A stretch of DNA of 64,000 nucleotides. Source: Rhizoclosmatium globosum (Eukaryota; Chytridiomycota; Chytridiomycetes; Chytridiales; Chytriomycetaceae). Below, piece after piece: positions 10,882 through 22,214 of the stretch; the first letter of the stretch is position 1, and each line of letters opens with the position of its first letter. Both the position numbers and the translations under genes were made by a program. The notes under the pieces are model-generated. The model did no database searches and was not told where the DNA came from. It worked only from the letters and a program-made list of their open reading frames with translations. The stretch covers positions 1-64,000 of the forward strand of contig MCGO01000189.1 of the NCBI GenBank assembly GCA_002104985.1, in the 5' to 3' direction.

Positions 10882-13800
10882 CTAAATAAGCTTGGACGTG
10901 CCAATCCGGTGTACAGTGTTCGATTTTTTCACCTCATTTGTCTGGTGAATGTCAGAATCGTCCACCTCCACAATTTCACCATTCGCAACACGGAGCAAAT
11001 ATTTCTCACGTTCAATACTGTTACGAATGTTGGCCGGCTCTTCAGGAACGAACCAACACACTGCACCAACAACCAAAATAACCAAGTGCTCGAAAATGAG
11101 GACAAAGGCCAACTGAATACCCAACTTAGCGCTCGGGTTGTCTTCAAAGTTGGCCAAGAAGGTGCTCTCAAAGTATCCACTGGACATGACAATAATCAAC
11201 GCATTCACCAAAATAGAGATCTTTGCAAGAGCATCCATAATATCCTTCCAGGCACCGAGATCTTCAACGCGTCTTGCGAAAGGACGCTTAGACTCAACAA
11301 CAAGACGGTAAGCACCGAGACGGATTTCTAGAATCGAACTGATCAAGGCCAAAAGTGGTGCAAGTGGGAACGAGAGGGAGAACAGGCAAACGTAACCGTA
11401 CTCGATAATCTTGGGCATGATTTCGTCACGACTAAATAAAATCACAGATTGAGTACACCTTAGGAAAATGTTGGAAATGTGCACTCACCGAACCCAAACC
11501 TGCAAAACATCGTCCAAAATGTATTGAGGCGCAACACGGAAACTGGCTTGACGACGGTTCATGACAGATTGTGTTGCATGTTGTTTCGCCAACTTGCGCT
11601 TGAGTGAAGCCTCGCGGAATTTCTCGATAACAAGAGGCAATAGAACTGCTTGGAACTGGCACCAGAATTGCATACCGGTAAAGACAATAGCCATACTGAG
11701 CATGAGTTCGGAAATACAACTGCTTCCGGACTTGGCATCCGCGTAACAAACTTCTTTGGGTACGCCGACAAGATCCAAACTGTTTCCAGAAAACACCTTG
11801 AAAATACCAACGTAGATGAGGTAAGAGTAGTTTTGGAGAGCGCTCATGACAAAGTCCTTGACATCGCGATTGTCTAGCCAAATTGAGTCAAACAACGCTT
11901 CAACAACACTAACTAGTGCACAAATTCAAAACTTACAATCGAAAGCAAGCTGCGTTTTGTGGTTTTCAGATCGCGTCAAAAAGAGAGAAACCGTCAAGTA
12001 AGACTATACCCAAATATTAGTGCTTTGAAAGGGAAAAGAAAAGCATCCTTACAGGTGTCAACACAACAATGTTGATCAAAGTGAACAAACTGGAAACTCC
12101 GGTACTGACGTATACAGAGTACGTACTGAACTTGGCGTGCAAGACAATAATCAAGAATTGGAATGCACACATCAACCCAATCTAAAACCAACAACCAAAC
12201 TTTCAGCACCACAGAAAACCCTTCAAGAAAACGAATCAACACTCACCGCAAGGAACATGTACAAGTACGAAACAAATCGCAAACGGAATGTATTCCAGGT
12301 AGGCATGAAAGTCTCCATTCTCCCCGTAACAGGGTCTCGCTTCAGAGTAGTACCATAAAACTCTGGTCTCTTGGATTCGATTCGCTCAACAGTACGGACG
12401 TTCCAGACAGTTGCCAACGCAATGTTTCTACGACTCCAGAATCGCAAGAACAAAAGTCCCCAGACAGATTGGAAGAAGGCAAAGACAATAATTAAGGCAT
12501 TGTCAAAGTAGCGACCGTTTGTAGAAGTCGCGAACGAGTAAATCGAAACAAGGAGACCCAAAATCGCTGTTGGAGGTTTTTTGAGAAAGAGGGTAGGTGC
12601 TGAAGTTGAAAAGTAAAAAACGAACCAGGAATGACAAGCCACACAGTGTAGAAACCCAACCAAGCAAAGTAAAAGGCGACATATTCTCCGTAATAGTTTC
12701 TCACTTTGTGAAGAGGTTGAATTGGAAGAATCTTGTCAAGGGAGAAGCCCAACTTGGCCCAGTTAAAGTAGAGCCAAGAACGGTCGTTATCGACAGGGAC
12801 TTGCTTTCTTTCAGTCAAGGAGTGATCCCAACTTATAAAACCATTAGTTCCCGAAAGTGAACTTCATGGGCTACTCACCATGGACCGTCGTGGATGGGGT
12901 AGTAGTCCGCATACACCTTCTCAACCAGTAAATCGTTGATACCCATTGGACGAACAGTAGTCAAGCGAATGTTACATCTGTTAACAATAATGTTGACCTG
13001 AAAGAAAGACTGTGAGATCAGAGGACTTCACAAAGAAAAGAAAACAAACCATGAGAGATCGCTGCATAGTCGTGAAAAAGTTCAATTGAACAGTGGCAGG
13101 AGAACTTCCTGGGGCTTTAGCATCACCGCCAACAAATTGGTCCAAAATATCGTGGTCAAATGGATGGGTTGTGATGGCACCAGTGACGGGAACCAAAACG
13201 AAAGCCATCTGAACAAGAGACTTGAATCCAACTGCGAAATTGTCCACGGCATCTTCAATCGCAACAACATCGTTCTTCACTTCAGTGATGACAGCGTCAA
13301 CAGCTTCCGTTCCGTCATTCACCACTGTCTTGAACACATCCTTTTGGGAGTGCGACGCAATAGCACGACGGTGAGCTTCGGAAGCCTGATACTGATTGGC
13401 ATTATTATCGATTTGCTGATTCGCTTTGGTATACAAGTGCTTCTCTTTGTCCTAATTTCGTTCAGAAGATCGGTCAGCCACAAACACAGCCTCATTTGCA
13501 GTACAGACTCACAATCATTTCCATTCTCAGTTTCATGATTTCGGCTTCCTTCATCAGACTTTGGAATCCCGCCATAACTTTGATGTAGTGAGATCCGGTT
13601 TCTTCTTCCTCATTCAACTGAGTTTCTGTGGACTTGTGCCTCTTTCTCAAGTGCGAGATTTCGTCAGCGCCACGTTCTCTGACAAGAATTAAATGGTGTC
13701 TCAGCAATTCGCGCTCAAAGTGGGCACGGTGGAGAGAACGGCTTTCCTCCAACTGTCTCTTTTCTGGATCATCCGAAGGTACTTTTGTAATGTATTCGAT

Positions 13801-14326
13801 GGAGGCATCCCAGTGAGTGTTATCGTTCGAATATACAATTTTGACCATAATATCGGCATGGACTCTATCGGCTGTGTGGATTCGTGTCAGTGTGCAGTGT
13901 GAGACACAGTGTGGTAATTGGGGGTGCATACCAAAGACATTGAGTGCCTGGACCATGTCCGTGTAAGGGTTCTTGTTCTTGTATTCAACGACTTCTTCAA
14001 AGAGAGCAACATCGTCTTGGTAAAAGAAGTGGACCTGTGTTTGTTCAGTTTTAGATGAGATCTAATTGGTCCTAGGGCTGCTACTAGGCTCCTAGGCTCC
14101 TCGGTCCTAGGCAACTTACACACTGCGGCCCAAAGTGTCTTGTGATAATTGCGCCATCGGTCTTCTGCGACTCGGCCCACGACCCAGGCAGACTTCCGTA
14201 CGCCTCTCGCTCGAGCAACGCCGCAATCTCCGCATCGCTCACTGGCACATTCAACGTCGAAAACCGCTGCGATCCATAGCGACCCTTTTCTGGATCGGCG
14301 GGGAGAACCGGTGGTGGCAGACTCAT
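10882..14326 (-). CDS. Anoctamin/TMEM16 family membrane protein (scramblase or channel)
   Basis: Eleven exons sum to 956 residues (14326-14120, 14034-13932, 13871-13513, 13451-13050, 12997-12879, 12831-12626, 12566-12247, 12181-12053, 12003-11937, 11897-11489, 11431-10882; the acceptor at 11897 is a choice between two). The N-terminal cytosolic part carries a charged coiled region; the membrane part starts with the family hallmark YGEYVAFYFAWLGFYTVWLVIPG and includes SFPLAPLLALISSILEIRL. Fungal relatives are ER-plasma-membrane tethers (Ist2) or Ca2+-gated lipid scramblases. The Ca2+ site looks dismantled: of the six acidic/Asn ligands in TM6-TM8 of characterised members, alignment by eye leaves only the first Glu of TM7 (DEIM) and the TM8 Glu (EIRL); the TM8 Asp is Gly and the TM6 Asn and Glu are Cys and Ala. 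Confidence 0.92.
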
Positions 14327-14992
14327 CGGATTGGCTGGTTGGTTGGTTGGTGGTTGGTGGTGAGTTCAGAGAGATGGAGAAAAATCAAGAGAAGAGAGCG
14401 CACTTGGAACCTTGTTGCTCTCTGAGTCTACTGGCGCGTGCTCTATCCAGTCATTCCCTACACTTCAAGAATACGCGGAGTCATCCATCAACAATTCGAA
14501 AATGTGCAGTACTTCTATCCCTAAGAAGGCTACGGTGAGCTACTTGCATAACCACACTGATTTCGATAAATATGCGTGTCGAAGTTCACTGGATTTGAAT
14601 CATTTAACGTAATTTTGTTTAAAAAATAGCGTAAAGGACAACGAGAAAGCTTTTTGAAAGAATACCCTCCAGTTTACTGGACTATAATTTTCGATCTCTC
14701 AAAGACTTTCTTATATTGAAGTTAGTCCATATCTCTTTTCAAAATGACATTAGAAGGTGTACTCGCGAAAAACTAAAATACCATTTTTGAGCTCCTTTCT
14801 TCCAACCTTTCTTCTATTTGGGTTGCTCGTTGGATTCAGGTGGCAACTAAACATAATGAGAGTGCTTGAAGAGACCAAATAAAACGATCGCACCTGTTTA
14901 GATACATTGCATAAGGAATTGGTATGGTGTATGCGTCAATATGAGACAATGCCCTTGAGAGAACGATTTTTTGAGAGGATATGAGTCACATC
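14327..14992. other. Gene-free interval upstream of the anoctamin gene
   Basis: No frame here shows domain content, credible splice structure or codon bias. The part nearest 14326 should contain the anoctamin promoter; a GGTTGGTTGGTTGGTGG run (about 14336-14352) lies just before that start codon. The remainder is AT-rich and leads into the target duplication of the transposon at 15001. Confidence 0.4.
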
Positions 14993-15000
14993 GTTTATCA
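14993..15000. repeat. Left target-site duplication GTTTATCA
   Basis: Perfect 8-bp match to 15568-15575 on the other side of the element, directly abutting its terminal inverted repeat. Confidence 0.85.
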
Positions 15001-15567
15001 AGGAGGGTGACAACCCCAATGAAACCTTGACGACCGTGCACCCTTCGACTCATTTTTCACAGGCAGCCAGGCATCCATAGTTATGGTGCACCATTTCTTC
15101 CCTTTTTGTTCAGGCAGGCAGCCGAGACCTGCACCAAATTTAATATATAGGTTGCCAGGTTTGCACCTCTGTTACATATGTAAATAGTAAATTTGGCGGC
15201 AGGTAACTACTTCTTAGAGGAAGAGTAAAGAAATTAACAATAACATACGTGCCCAGTGCCTTTGAAGTGAGTAGTAGGAAGAGAACCAATCATCAAACGG
15301 TGCATTCCAATTAACTTGTATCAGAGGCGGGCAGGCATATTTATTTTGGGGTACACCCAATCCTTCTGTCTTGGCAGGCAGAACGGATATATGGTGCAAG
15401 TAAACCTCATTTCGAAGCGGGCAGGCCGGAAAAACCCTGCACGTACTTGCGATGTTTTCAGGCACACCTGAGGGGCGGATAAGAAAATCAGGTGCACGTA
15501 CCAAAACGACGTTGCCAGGCAGACCGGACCACTATACGCACCATTTATTAGGATTGTCACCCCTCCT
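15001..15567. mobile_element. Non-autonomous DNA transposon (MITE-like) with 8-bp target duplication
   Basis: The ends are imperfect inverted repeats of about 21 bp: AGGAGGG-TGACAACCCC on the left and, read inward from the right, AGGAGGGGTGACAATCC. The element is flanked by a perfect 8-bp direct repeat GTTTATCA at 14993-15000 and 15568-15575. The 567-bp interior has no coding capacity and is built from degenerate units of roughly 40-50 bp that contain a GGCAGGCAG/GCCAGGC core followed by GTGCACC or TGCACG (near 15060, 15112, 15153, 15329, 15372, 15418, 15458, 15512). An 8-bp duplication is typical of hAT and of the KDZ (Kyakuja/Dileera/Zisupton) superfamilies; which one applies cannot be decided from this copy. 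Confidence 0.85.
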
Positions 15568-15575
15568 GTTTATCA
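15568..15575. repeat. Right target-site duplication GTTTATCA
   Basis: Perfect 8-bp match to 14993-15000. It fixes the right end of the 567-bp element at 15567. Confidence 0.85.
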
Positions 15576-16088
15576 TTCTTATGTACTTGACGAATACCTA
15601 CTTTCTTGTTGACCGACTTTGTTTTGGATTGTCAACAGCACTCTCAGTTATACAGTGCTCCGCCAGACACTTGGTAAACCACCAAGAACCATACAACCCA
15701 GTAACTAAAATAATAAGGCCTCTTTCTAAAAGAAGAATTAAGATGACACAATCAGATGGACATCTGCCAAGCATTTCACAACATCACCACCTGACTACAC
15801 TTCTTATTGGACGAGACCTTCCGAAACCAAATGGTGGCGAGGTGGCAGCAGTCACGCGCCGTCCACGAGGTTGATTCATGGTCGAGGCAAACCTGCAAAC
15901 TTGGTACGCATCTTCCAATCCTGAATAACATGTCGAGAGTGTTTCTGAAAACGATCAAAGAGGAGGACGATTTTTCATTAAACCCACTAACGCCACCTAC
16001 CTGTGTAACCCAAGCTAACGCGATCACAAGACCTCCAAAATGGTTTAAAATCATTTGTTTAGAAAGCGCTCGAAAACATCATCAGAAG
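15576..16088. promoter_or_regulatory. Upstream region of the first laccase gene
   Basis: No gene is visible. The last part (about 15980-16088) shares blocks with the upstream region of the second laccase gene, including ACGCCACCT, CCTGTGTAACCCAA, ACGACCTCCAAAATGGTTTAAAATC-type sequence and the CAGAAGATGCATCTTG start context, so promoter and 5' leader were copied in the tandem duplication. Confidence 0.5.
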
Positions 16089-18033
16089 ATGCATCTTGTA
16101 CCAACAACAGTGCTTCTGTCCTTGCTCACTTCGGTGTTTGCTGCGACACAATTCTTCACTCTAGACCTTGCTTACAGCCGCCAGTCTCCAGATGGGTTCG
16201 CAATGGATATGATGCTTGCCAACGGCCAGATCGATTATCCCATCGTCGTCAACAGAGTGAGTCTCGCAGTTTGTCTTATTTCAATCTTAACACCAAGGCT
16301 TAGGGCGATGACGTCGTTGTGACTGTATTCAACAACTTGAATGTGTCCACTGCTATTCACTGGCATGGACTCACCCAGAAGGGCAGTCAATGGATGGATG
16401 GAGCTGCAATGGTCACTCAGTGCCCAATTCAACCTGGAGGTAATGTCTTTCCCAACTTCCAAGAAATACTAACTCAACTTTTTCTTGCTTAGATGTCTAC
16501 ATTTACGAGTTTAATGTTGGAGACCAAGTTGGCACATACTGGTAAGAATACAGTTAAAATCATTGACCCCCCTTTCCTAATGTAACTCTTTAGGTGGCAT
16601 GCGCACTTCAAGTCCCAATATATCAACGGTCTTCGTGGTCCTTTGATCATCAAAGATCCAAGAGATCCATACCTCCGTCAATATGATTACGATCTTACCG
16701 TGACCCTCACTGATTTCTTCCACAACGGCTCTGATTACCTTCTCAACAACATCTTCTACAACGTGAACAACACGAATGCAGATGAGCCTGTGCCAGAGTC
16801 TGGTTTGATTGGAGGAGTCGGTCGCTACAACTGCTCGGTCACCCAAAGCCATAACAAGAACTGCAAGAACAATAACCCACTCAAGCAATACACTGTGACG
16901 CCAGGAAAGCGCTACAGAATTCGTTTGATCAACACTGCAGCCCAAGCTCACTACACTTTCTCTATTGATGGACACAACTTGACTGTTATCGAGCAGGATG
17001 GAGTGTACACGGATCCTACTGTTGTGAATGAGATTTCCATTCACTCTGCTCAAAGATGTAAGCATATTGAATCAATTTAATCAATATTTACCTAATATTT
17101 CGAATGGAACAGATTCGTTTATTCTCACCGCCAACGCCGCCGCCTCAAACTACTGGATCAGAGCCGTCATGTTTGACACTTGGGCGCCAACTCCAACAAA
17201 CCTCAATGGATTGAACATGGATGTGCGCGCCATTCTGTCCTACTCAAACGTGAAAGCTGCAACCCCAATTACGACAAAGCAAGCCGCAGTTGTTCCACTG
17301 GTTCCATACCTCCTCGGAGAACTCAACGGTCTCAAACAAACCGATCTCCCAGACTTCTGGAGTTACAACCAAACTCTTTACATGTAAGTTTCGCCATCCA
17401 TCTTCTGAATAAACCAGAAAGACTCACTTATTCTCGAATTACAGGAGCTTCGCCTACGGCCCACCTTTCTACAACTACCCAACCGCCACCATCAGCATTG
17501 ATAGCGACACTGTAAACTTCCGCGACTCCCAATATGTAATGCCAATGCCAGGAATGGACCGCCCAACCCTCCAATCCCTGATCCAAAACACAACTGCACG
17601 TCTCCCTGACACAATCAACCCAATCAGTGTCCACAACAATGAATGGGTTTTCATGATGATCCAGAACTCAGACGCAATGGAACACCCCTTCCATATCCAC
17701 GGCCACTCATTCTACATCCTTGGCGCCGGAAACTTGCGTCACCAGTCCGTGCAAGGAAACGGAACGCTTCCAAGACGTGACACGATCCAGGTTCCAGCGT
17801 GTGTTGGTGGCAGAGGCGGCACCGGCGAGCAAGGATGTTTGAAAGGATTTGTGAACTTGGCGATCAAGTTTGATAACCCAGGCGCATGGTTGTTCCATTG
17901 TCACGTTGAGTGGCACATGTCTGCGGGACTTGTTATGACGTTTATCAACAATGGAGATGGTGCTCCAGGTGCATTGCCCGACTTGAACCAGAATCCAGAT
18001 GCAGTTCCATGGTACGCGTTCGACACGTGTTAA
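16089..18033 (+). CDS. Secreted laccase-like multicopper oxidase, tandem copy 1
   Basis: Six exons (16089-16256, 16304-16439, 16493-16541, 16594-17057, 17113-17383, 17445-18033) give 558 residues, normal for a fungal laccase. A signal peptide ([18 protein letters not shown]) targets it to the secretory route. All four copper motifs are present: [20 protein letters not shown] and [12 protein letters not shown]. The residue ten after the copper-binding Cys is Leu, the axial position that in laccases goes with a non-Met, higher-potential type-1 copper. Several Asn-X-Ser/Thr sequons occur in the middle domain. No C-terminal membrane anchor exists, which argues against a Fet3-type ferroxidase. It oxidises phenols or metal ions with reduction of O2 to water by family knowledge; the substrate is not predictable. 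Confidence 0.95.
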
Positions 18034-18567
18034 AAAGGTGATGCATCAATTATCTTTTTTGTGGTTGAGCGTCTATGATTTTGTTAGTAGTAGAATATTG
18101 GGAATAAAGTTACATTTATATAATTGTATATAGTATACCTTAATTTTCATATCCTCCAGAACGATGTGTATTTATTTGTGAAATTTGCTTAATGCCAAAT
18201 CCTCAAAATCAATGATGCTTAGACAACCAAGCAAATGGCGTTCCACAGTTCCGCTAACTCTTGCTCTCTCCCTGTGAGCATTATAAACAACTTGAATAAT
18301 TAGCAACAGATTTCATCGTCCATTTGTAATACTGCAAGACTACCAGTTACATACCTTCGTACGATTCATTCAATTCAAAGCGATAAAATCAAAAGATCCG
18401 CTGTATCAATAAGCGGATGAAATGCACATGAGTGTGCTTAAACCATCAACGCCACCTCCCAAAAATTTGCCTGTGTAACCCAACCTAACTTGATCACACG
18501 ACCTCCAAAATGGTTTAAAATCTTATTGTGATTTCATTGGGAGGCGCTCTAAAAACACCCTCAGAAG
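18034..18567. promoter_or_regulatory. Spacer between tandem laccases
   Basis: The first part is the 3' flank of copy 1: GTCTATGATTTT then GGGAATAAAGTTAC, probably including its polyadenylation signal. The last about 120 bp repeat the copy-1 upstream region (GACCTCCAAAATGGTTTAAAATC and the run-in to the ATG). No further gene is seen. Confidence 0.5.
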
Positions 18568-20518
18568 ATGCATCTTGTTCCAGCGACTCTTCTTCTGTCT
18601 CTGCTTACCACTGTCCTGGCTGCAAAGAAGTACTTTACTCTGGACCTCGCTTACAGCCGCCAATCTCCAGATGGGTTCGCAATGGATATGATGCTTGCAA
18701 ACGGACAGATCGATTACCCCATCGTCGTCAACAGAGTGAGTCGCAGTTGGTCTAATGGTCTTATTCCGATCTTAACGCCAAGGCTTAGGGAGATACTGTT
18801 GTTGTGAAGGTGGTCAACAACTTGAATGTGTCCACTGCCATTCACTGGCATGGTATGTACCAGAAGGGCACTCAATGGATGGATGGAGCAGCCATGGTCA
18901 CCCAATGTCCAATTAAGCCAGGAGGTGGGTATCTGATTCCAACTTCCAAGAAAACGACCTTACATCTTTTCTTCCATAGCGCACTACACATATGAGTTCA
19001 ACGTTGGAGACCAAGTTGGTACATACTGGTAAGGATATTATAGAATCCTTGGTCACTGTTTTCTTACTTGAGCCTCAGGTGGCATGCGCACTTCAAGTCC
19101 CAATATATCAACGGTCTTCGTGGTCCTTTCATTATCAAAGATCCAAGAGATCCATACCTCCGTCAATACGATTACGACCTTACCGTGACCCTCACTGATT
19201 TCTTCCACAACGGTTCCGATTACCTCCTCAACAACATCTTCTACAACGCAAACAACACGAATGCAGACGAACCCGTGCCAGAATCTGGTTTGATTGGAGG
19301 AGTCGGTCGCTACAACTGCTCGGTCACCCAAAACCATAACAAGAACTGCAAGAACAATAACCCACTCAAACAATACACTGTGACACCAGGAAAGCGCTAC
19401 AGAATTCGTTTGATCAACACTGCAGCCCAAGCTCACTACACTTTCTCCATTGATGGCCACAACTTGACTGTTATCGAGCAAGATGGAGTGTACACTGATC
19501 CTACTATTGTGAATGAAATTTCCATTCACTCTGCTCAAAGATGTAAGAATACTAAATGATTTTAATCAATGTGTACCTAATATTTTGAATGGAACAGATT
19601 CGTTTATTCTCACCGCCAACGCCGCCGCCTCAAACTACTGGATCAGAGCCGTCATGTTTGACACTTGGGCGCCAACGCCAACAAACCTCAATGGATTGAA
19701 CATGGATGTACGCGCCATTCTGTCCTACTCAAATGTGAAGGCTGCTACCCCAACCAGTGTAAAGCAAACTTCTGTTATTCCGCTAGTCCCATATCTCCTC
19801 GGAGAGCTCAACGGTTTCAAACAAACTGATCTCCCTGACTTCTGGAGTTACAACCAAACCCTTTACATGTAAGCTTCCCCGTTCCTCTTTAAAAACCAGT
19901 ATGAGTCACTTATTCTCAAATTACAGGAGCTTCGCCTACGGCCCACCTTTCTACAACTACCCAACCGCCACCATCAGCATTGATAGCGACACTGTAAACT
20001 TCCGCGACTCCCAGTACAAAATGCCAATGCCAGGAATGGACCGTCCAACTCTCCAATCCCTTATCCAAAACCCATCGGCCCCACGTCTCCCAGACACGAT
20101 TAATCCAATCAGTGTTCACAACAATGAATGGGTTTTCATGATGATCCAGAACTCAGACGCAATGGAACACCCCTTCCACATCCACGGCCACTCATTCTAC
20201 ATCCTTGGCGCCGGAAACTTGCGTCACCAGTCCGTGCAAGGAAACGGAACTCTTCCAAGACGTGACACGATCCAAGTTCCAGCGTGCACGGGTGGTAGAG
20301 GCGGCACCGGTGAGCAAGGATGTTTGAAAGGATTTGTGAACTTGGCCATCAAGTTTGACAACCCGGGTGCATGGTTGTTCCATTGTCACGTTGAGTGGCA
20401 CATGTCTGCGGGACTTGTTATGACGTTTATCAATAATGGAGATGGAGTTCCAGGTGCATTGCCAGATTTGAGAAAGAATCCACATGCTGTTCCTCCAGAA
20501 GCATTCCAGACCTGTTAA
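18568..20518 (+). CDS. Secreted laccase-like multicopper oxidase, tandem copy 2
   Basis: Six exons (18568-18735, 18789-18924, 18980-19028, 19079-19542, 19598-19868, 19927-20518) give 559 residues. All five introns stand at the same codons and phases as in copy 1, exon 1 to exon 5 have identical lengths, and the proteins differ at few positions, so the pair is a recent tandem duplication. Copper motifs [20 protein letters not shown] and [12 protein letters not shown] with an axial Leu are kept. Differences are concentrated in exon 2 (MYQKGT for LTQKGS) and near the C terminus (PPEAFQTC for PWYAFDTC). A signal peptide ([18 protein letters not shown]) is present. Its 3' flank is interrupted 54 bp after the stop codon by a 2.1-kb element. 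Confidence 0.95.
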
Positions 20519-20874
20519 AAGAGGTTGATACTTCAATTTTTCTTTTCTTCTGGGTGTGCGTCTATGATTTTACACCCCAAAACCACTTCTCTGTCAAATT
20601 CCTGTCAAACGAGCGTTTGATGTGGATTTGATAGCGAGTTTGATCCGATTCGTATCAAATCGCTATCAAATAACCGTCAACGGGCGTTTGATAGGTATTT
20701 GATAAAGATCTCCATTGCATCACAATTTGATCAAACGAGTTTGATATAATTGTTATCAAATGTCTATCAAATGGTTATCAAACACCTTTTTGTGCCGTTT
20801 TTAGAAAAAGAGGGCATCGAAGGGTCTTGAACACGAAGACCGCAGGTCAACAGTGTGATGTGTTCCCCGTTCAA

Positions 20875-21102
20875 CTATCTTTCGTCAAGTATGCTGACAT
20901 AAAATAAAAAAATTATTCTTGACCATTTATCCCAATCATCTGAATCAGAGTCAAGATTGTCTGAAACTGCGTCGTTGTCAGAATGTTCGCGAATTATCGG
21001 AAACTGCCACGTATGGAGTTGCTCATGTTGCTCCAGTGTCTGTTTACGGCTAGCATGGTAGCCGCAGGTGCTGCAAACGTGTTGCATAAAGTCGGGGAGC
21101 AT
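20875..21102 (-). CDS. 75-aa C2H2 zinc-finger peptide inside the 2.1-kb element
   Basis: The frame starts at ATG 21102 and holds one textbook finger, CSTCGYHASRKQTLEQHEQLH (C-x2-C-x12-H-x3-H), followed by an Asp/Ser-rich acidic stretch. It overlaps the plus-strand frames of the same element, so only one strand is likely to be coding. It could be a DNA-binding piece of a former transposon protein; this is inference. Confidence 0.35.
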   Translation of the reverse strand: MLPDFMQHVCSTCGYHASRKQTLEQHEQLHTWQFPIIREHSDNDAVSDNLDSDSDDWDKWSRIIFLFYVSILDER

Positions 21103-22214
21103 AGAACCCGATACTTATCAAAACTATATCGAAAACCGCGAACATTTGAAATGAGTGTCCCTCCCCCTCTCAACCACACTTTGGCGGAAGCTCGTCAGCA
21201 AAGTAAGTCGTTTGCGGAGTCGATCGGTGACTTATTCTGTTGTGGTGCAATGAATCAGCCATTCGCAACTGCAGCTTCTTCATCAACTCCACCAGCAGCA
21301 ACTCCGCCAGCAGCAACAAGAAGAACATCGTTTAATGCAGCAGAATCTCCACCATTGGCAACAATCCCAGCAACCAATGCAGCAAGAAACACACCAACAC
21401 CAGCATCAACATCAACATCAACACCTGCACCAGCAGATACAACTACATCCAATCAAGTAAGTTGGCGCAATAATTAACGTTTGTAATATCTCACCATGAT
21501 CACAGTTTGGCTGATCTCTTGGCCTGTGTGGACGAAAACCACCGAGCCCTTGACGCACAACTTCAAGAGATTCGCCGCAACCAAGGTGAACAAGAAGCTA
21601 TCCTCAGAACCCAACGAAATGCCTCTGTTACTCCTGCCGAATCGCTCCCTGAGGGATGGATGAAGGCAGTCAAAATCGCAGTACTTGACATTACCTATGG
21701 CCCCAACAACATCAGGTATGATAGCTTCCTGTCGCGAATGCGAAATTTGCAGGTATCCTACTTTGGTGTTATCTCGACGTTGCTAAGGTGGAATTTATTT
21801 CCAGGAACCACTCAAGTCTCAAATTCAGAGACTCAAGCGAGGATCAGATGCTCATGTGTCGTATACTTGCCATGTGTTCAGCGTCAAAAACGATGGAACA
21901 TATTTGGTAGCTGGTGTGCGTCTGCAGATTCCATAGCTGTTGCAACTCTTCCGTTGGATAGCTTGTGTAAAAGGTTATTTGGCAGGTTGGAACCCGGGAA
22001 TCGCGAACGTGTGGCTTTGATGGTAATTGGACTATTGTTCTCTCTTGTTTCTCTCTTCACTTACTCTGTTGAACAGCGGAAAGTTTGTGACCAAATGGTG
22101 GCTGCTCAGCATCCTCTTCCAGTCCACAAATGCTCTCGGGATGGATTTTGGGTCAAAGTCAATGCGGAACTGGATCGGGTTGCAAGTTTGTCTGAGGAAG
22201 GTCGCAATGAGTGA
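20983..22214 (+). pseudogene. Degenerate element-borne reading frames (Pro/Ala/Thr-rich, then coiled-coil)
   Basis: A first frame (20983-21477) is rich in Pro, Ala and Thr and ends at a good donor (gtaagt at 21457); the next frame (21507-21712) begins after a plausible acceptor at 21505 but in the wrong phase, giving an immediate stop. It reads as a helical segment (LDAQLQEIRRNQGEQEAILR) and then PEGWMKAVKIAVLDITYGP before further putative short introns. Frame continuity fails at the first junction, so I treat the set as a decayed gene. I recognise no transposase motif. Confidence 0.3.

Noticed and set aside
18034..18567. Transposon between the two laccases
   Set aside because: The spacer consists of recognisable 3' flank and copied promoter; no inverted repeats or target duplication were found.
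16577..20536. Long antisense frames opposite both laccases
   Set aside because: They mirror the codon bias of the laccase exons and appear in the same places in both copies; no independent coding evidence.
21255..21452. Val/Asp/Ala-rich minus-strand frame inside the 2.1-kb element
   Set aside because: It is the exact antisense of the CA-rich Pro/Ala/Thr stretch and has the monotone composition of a shadow frame.
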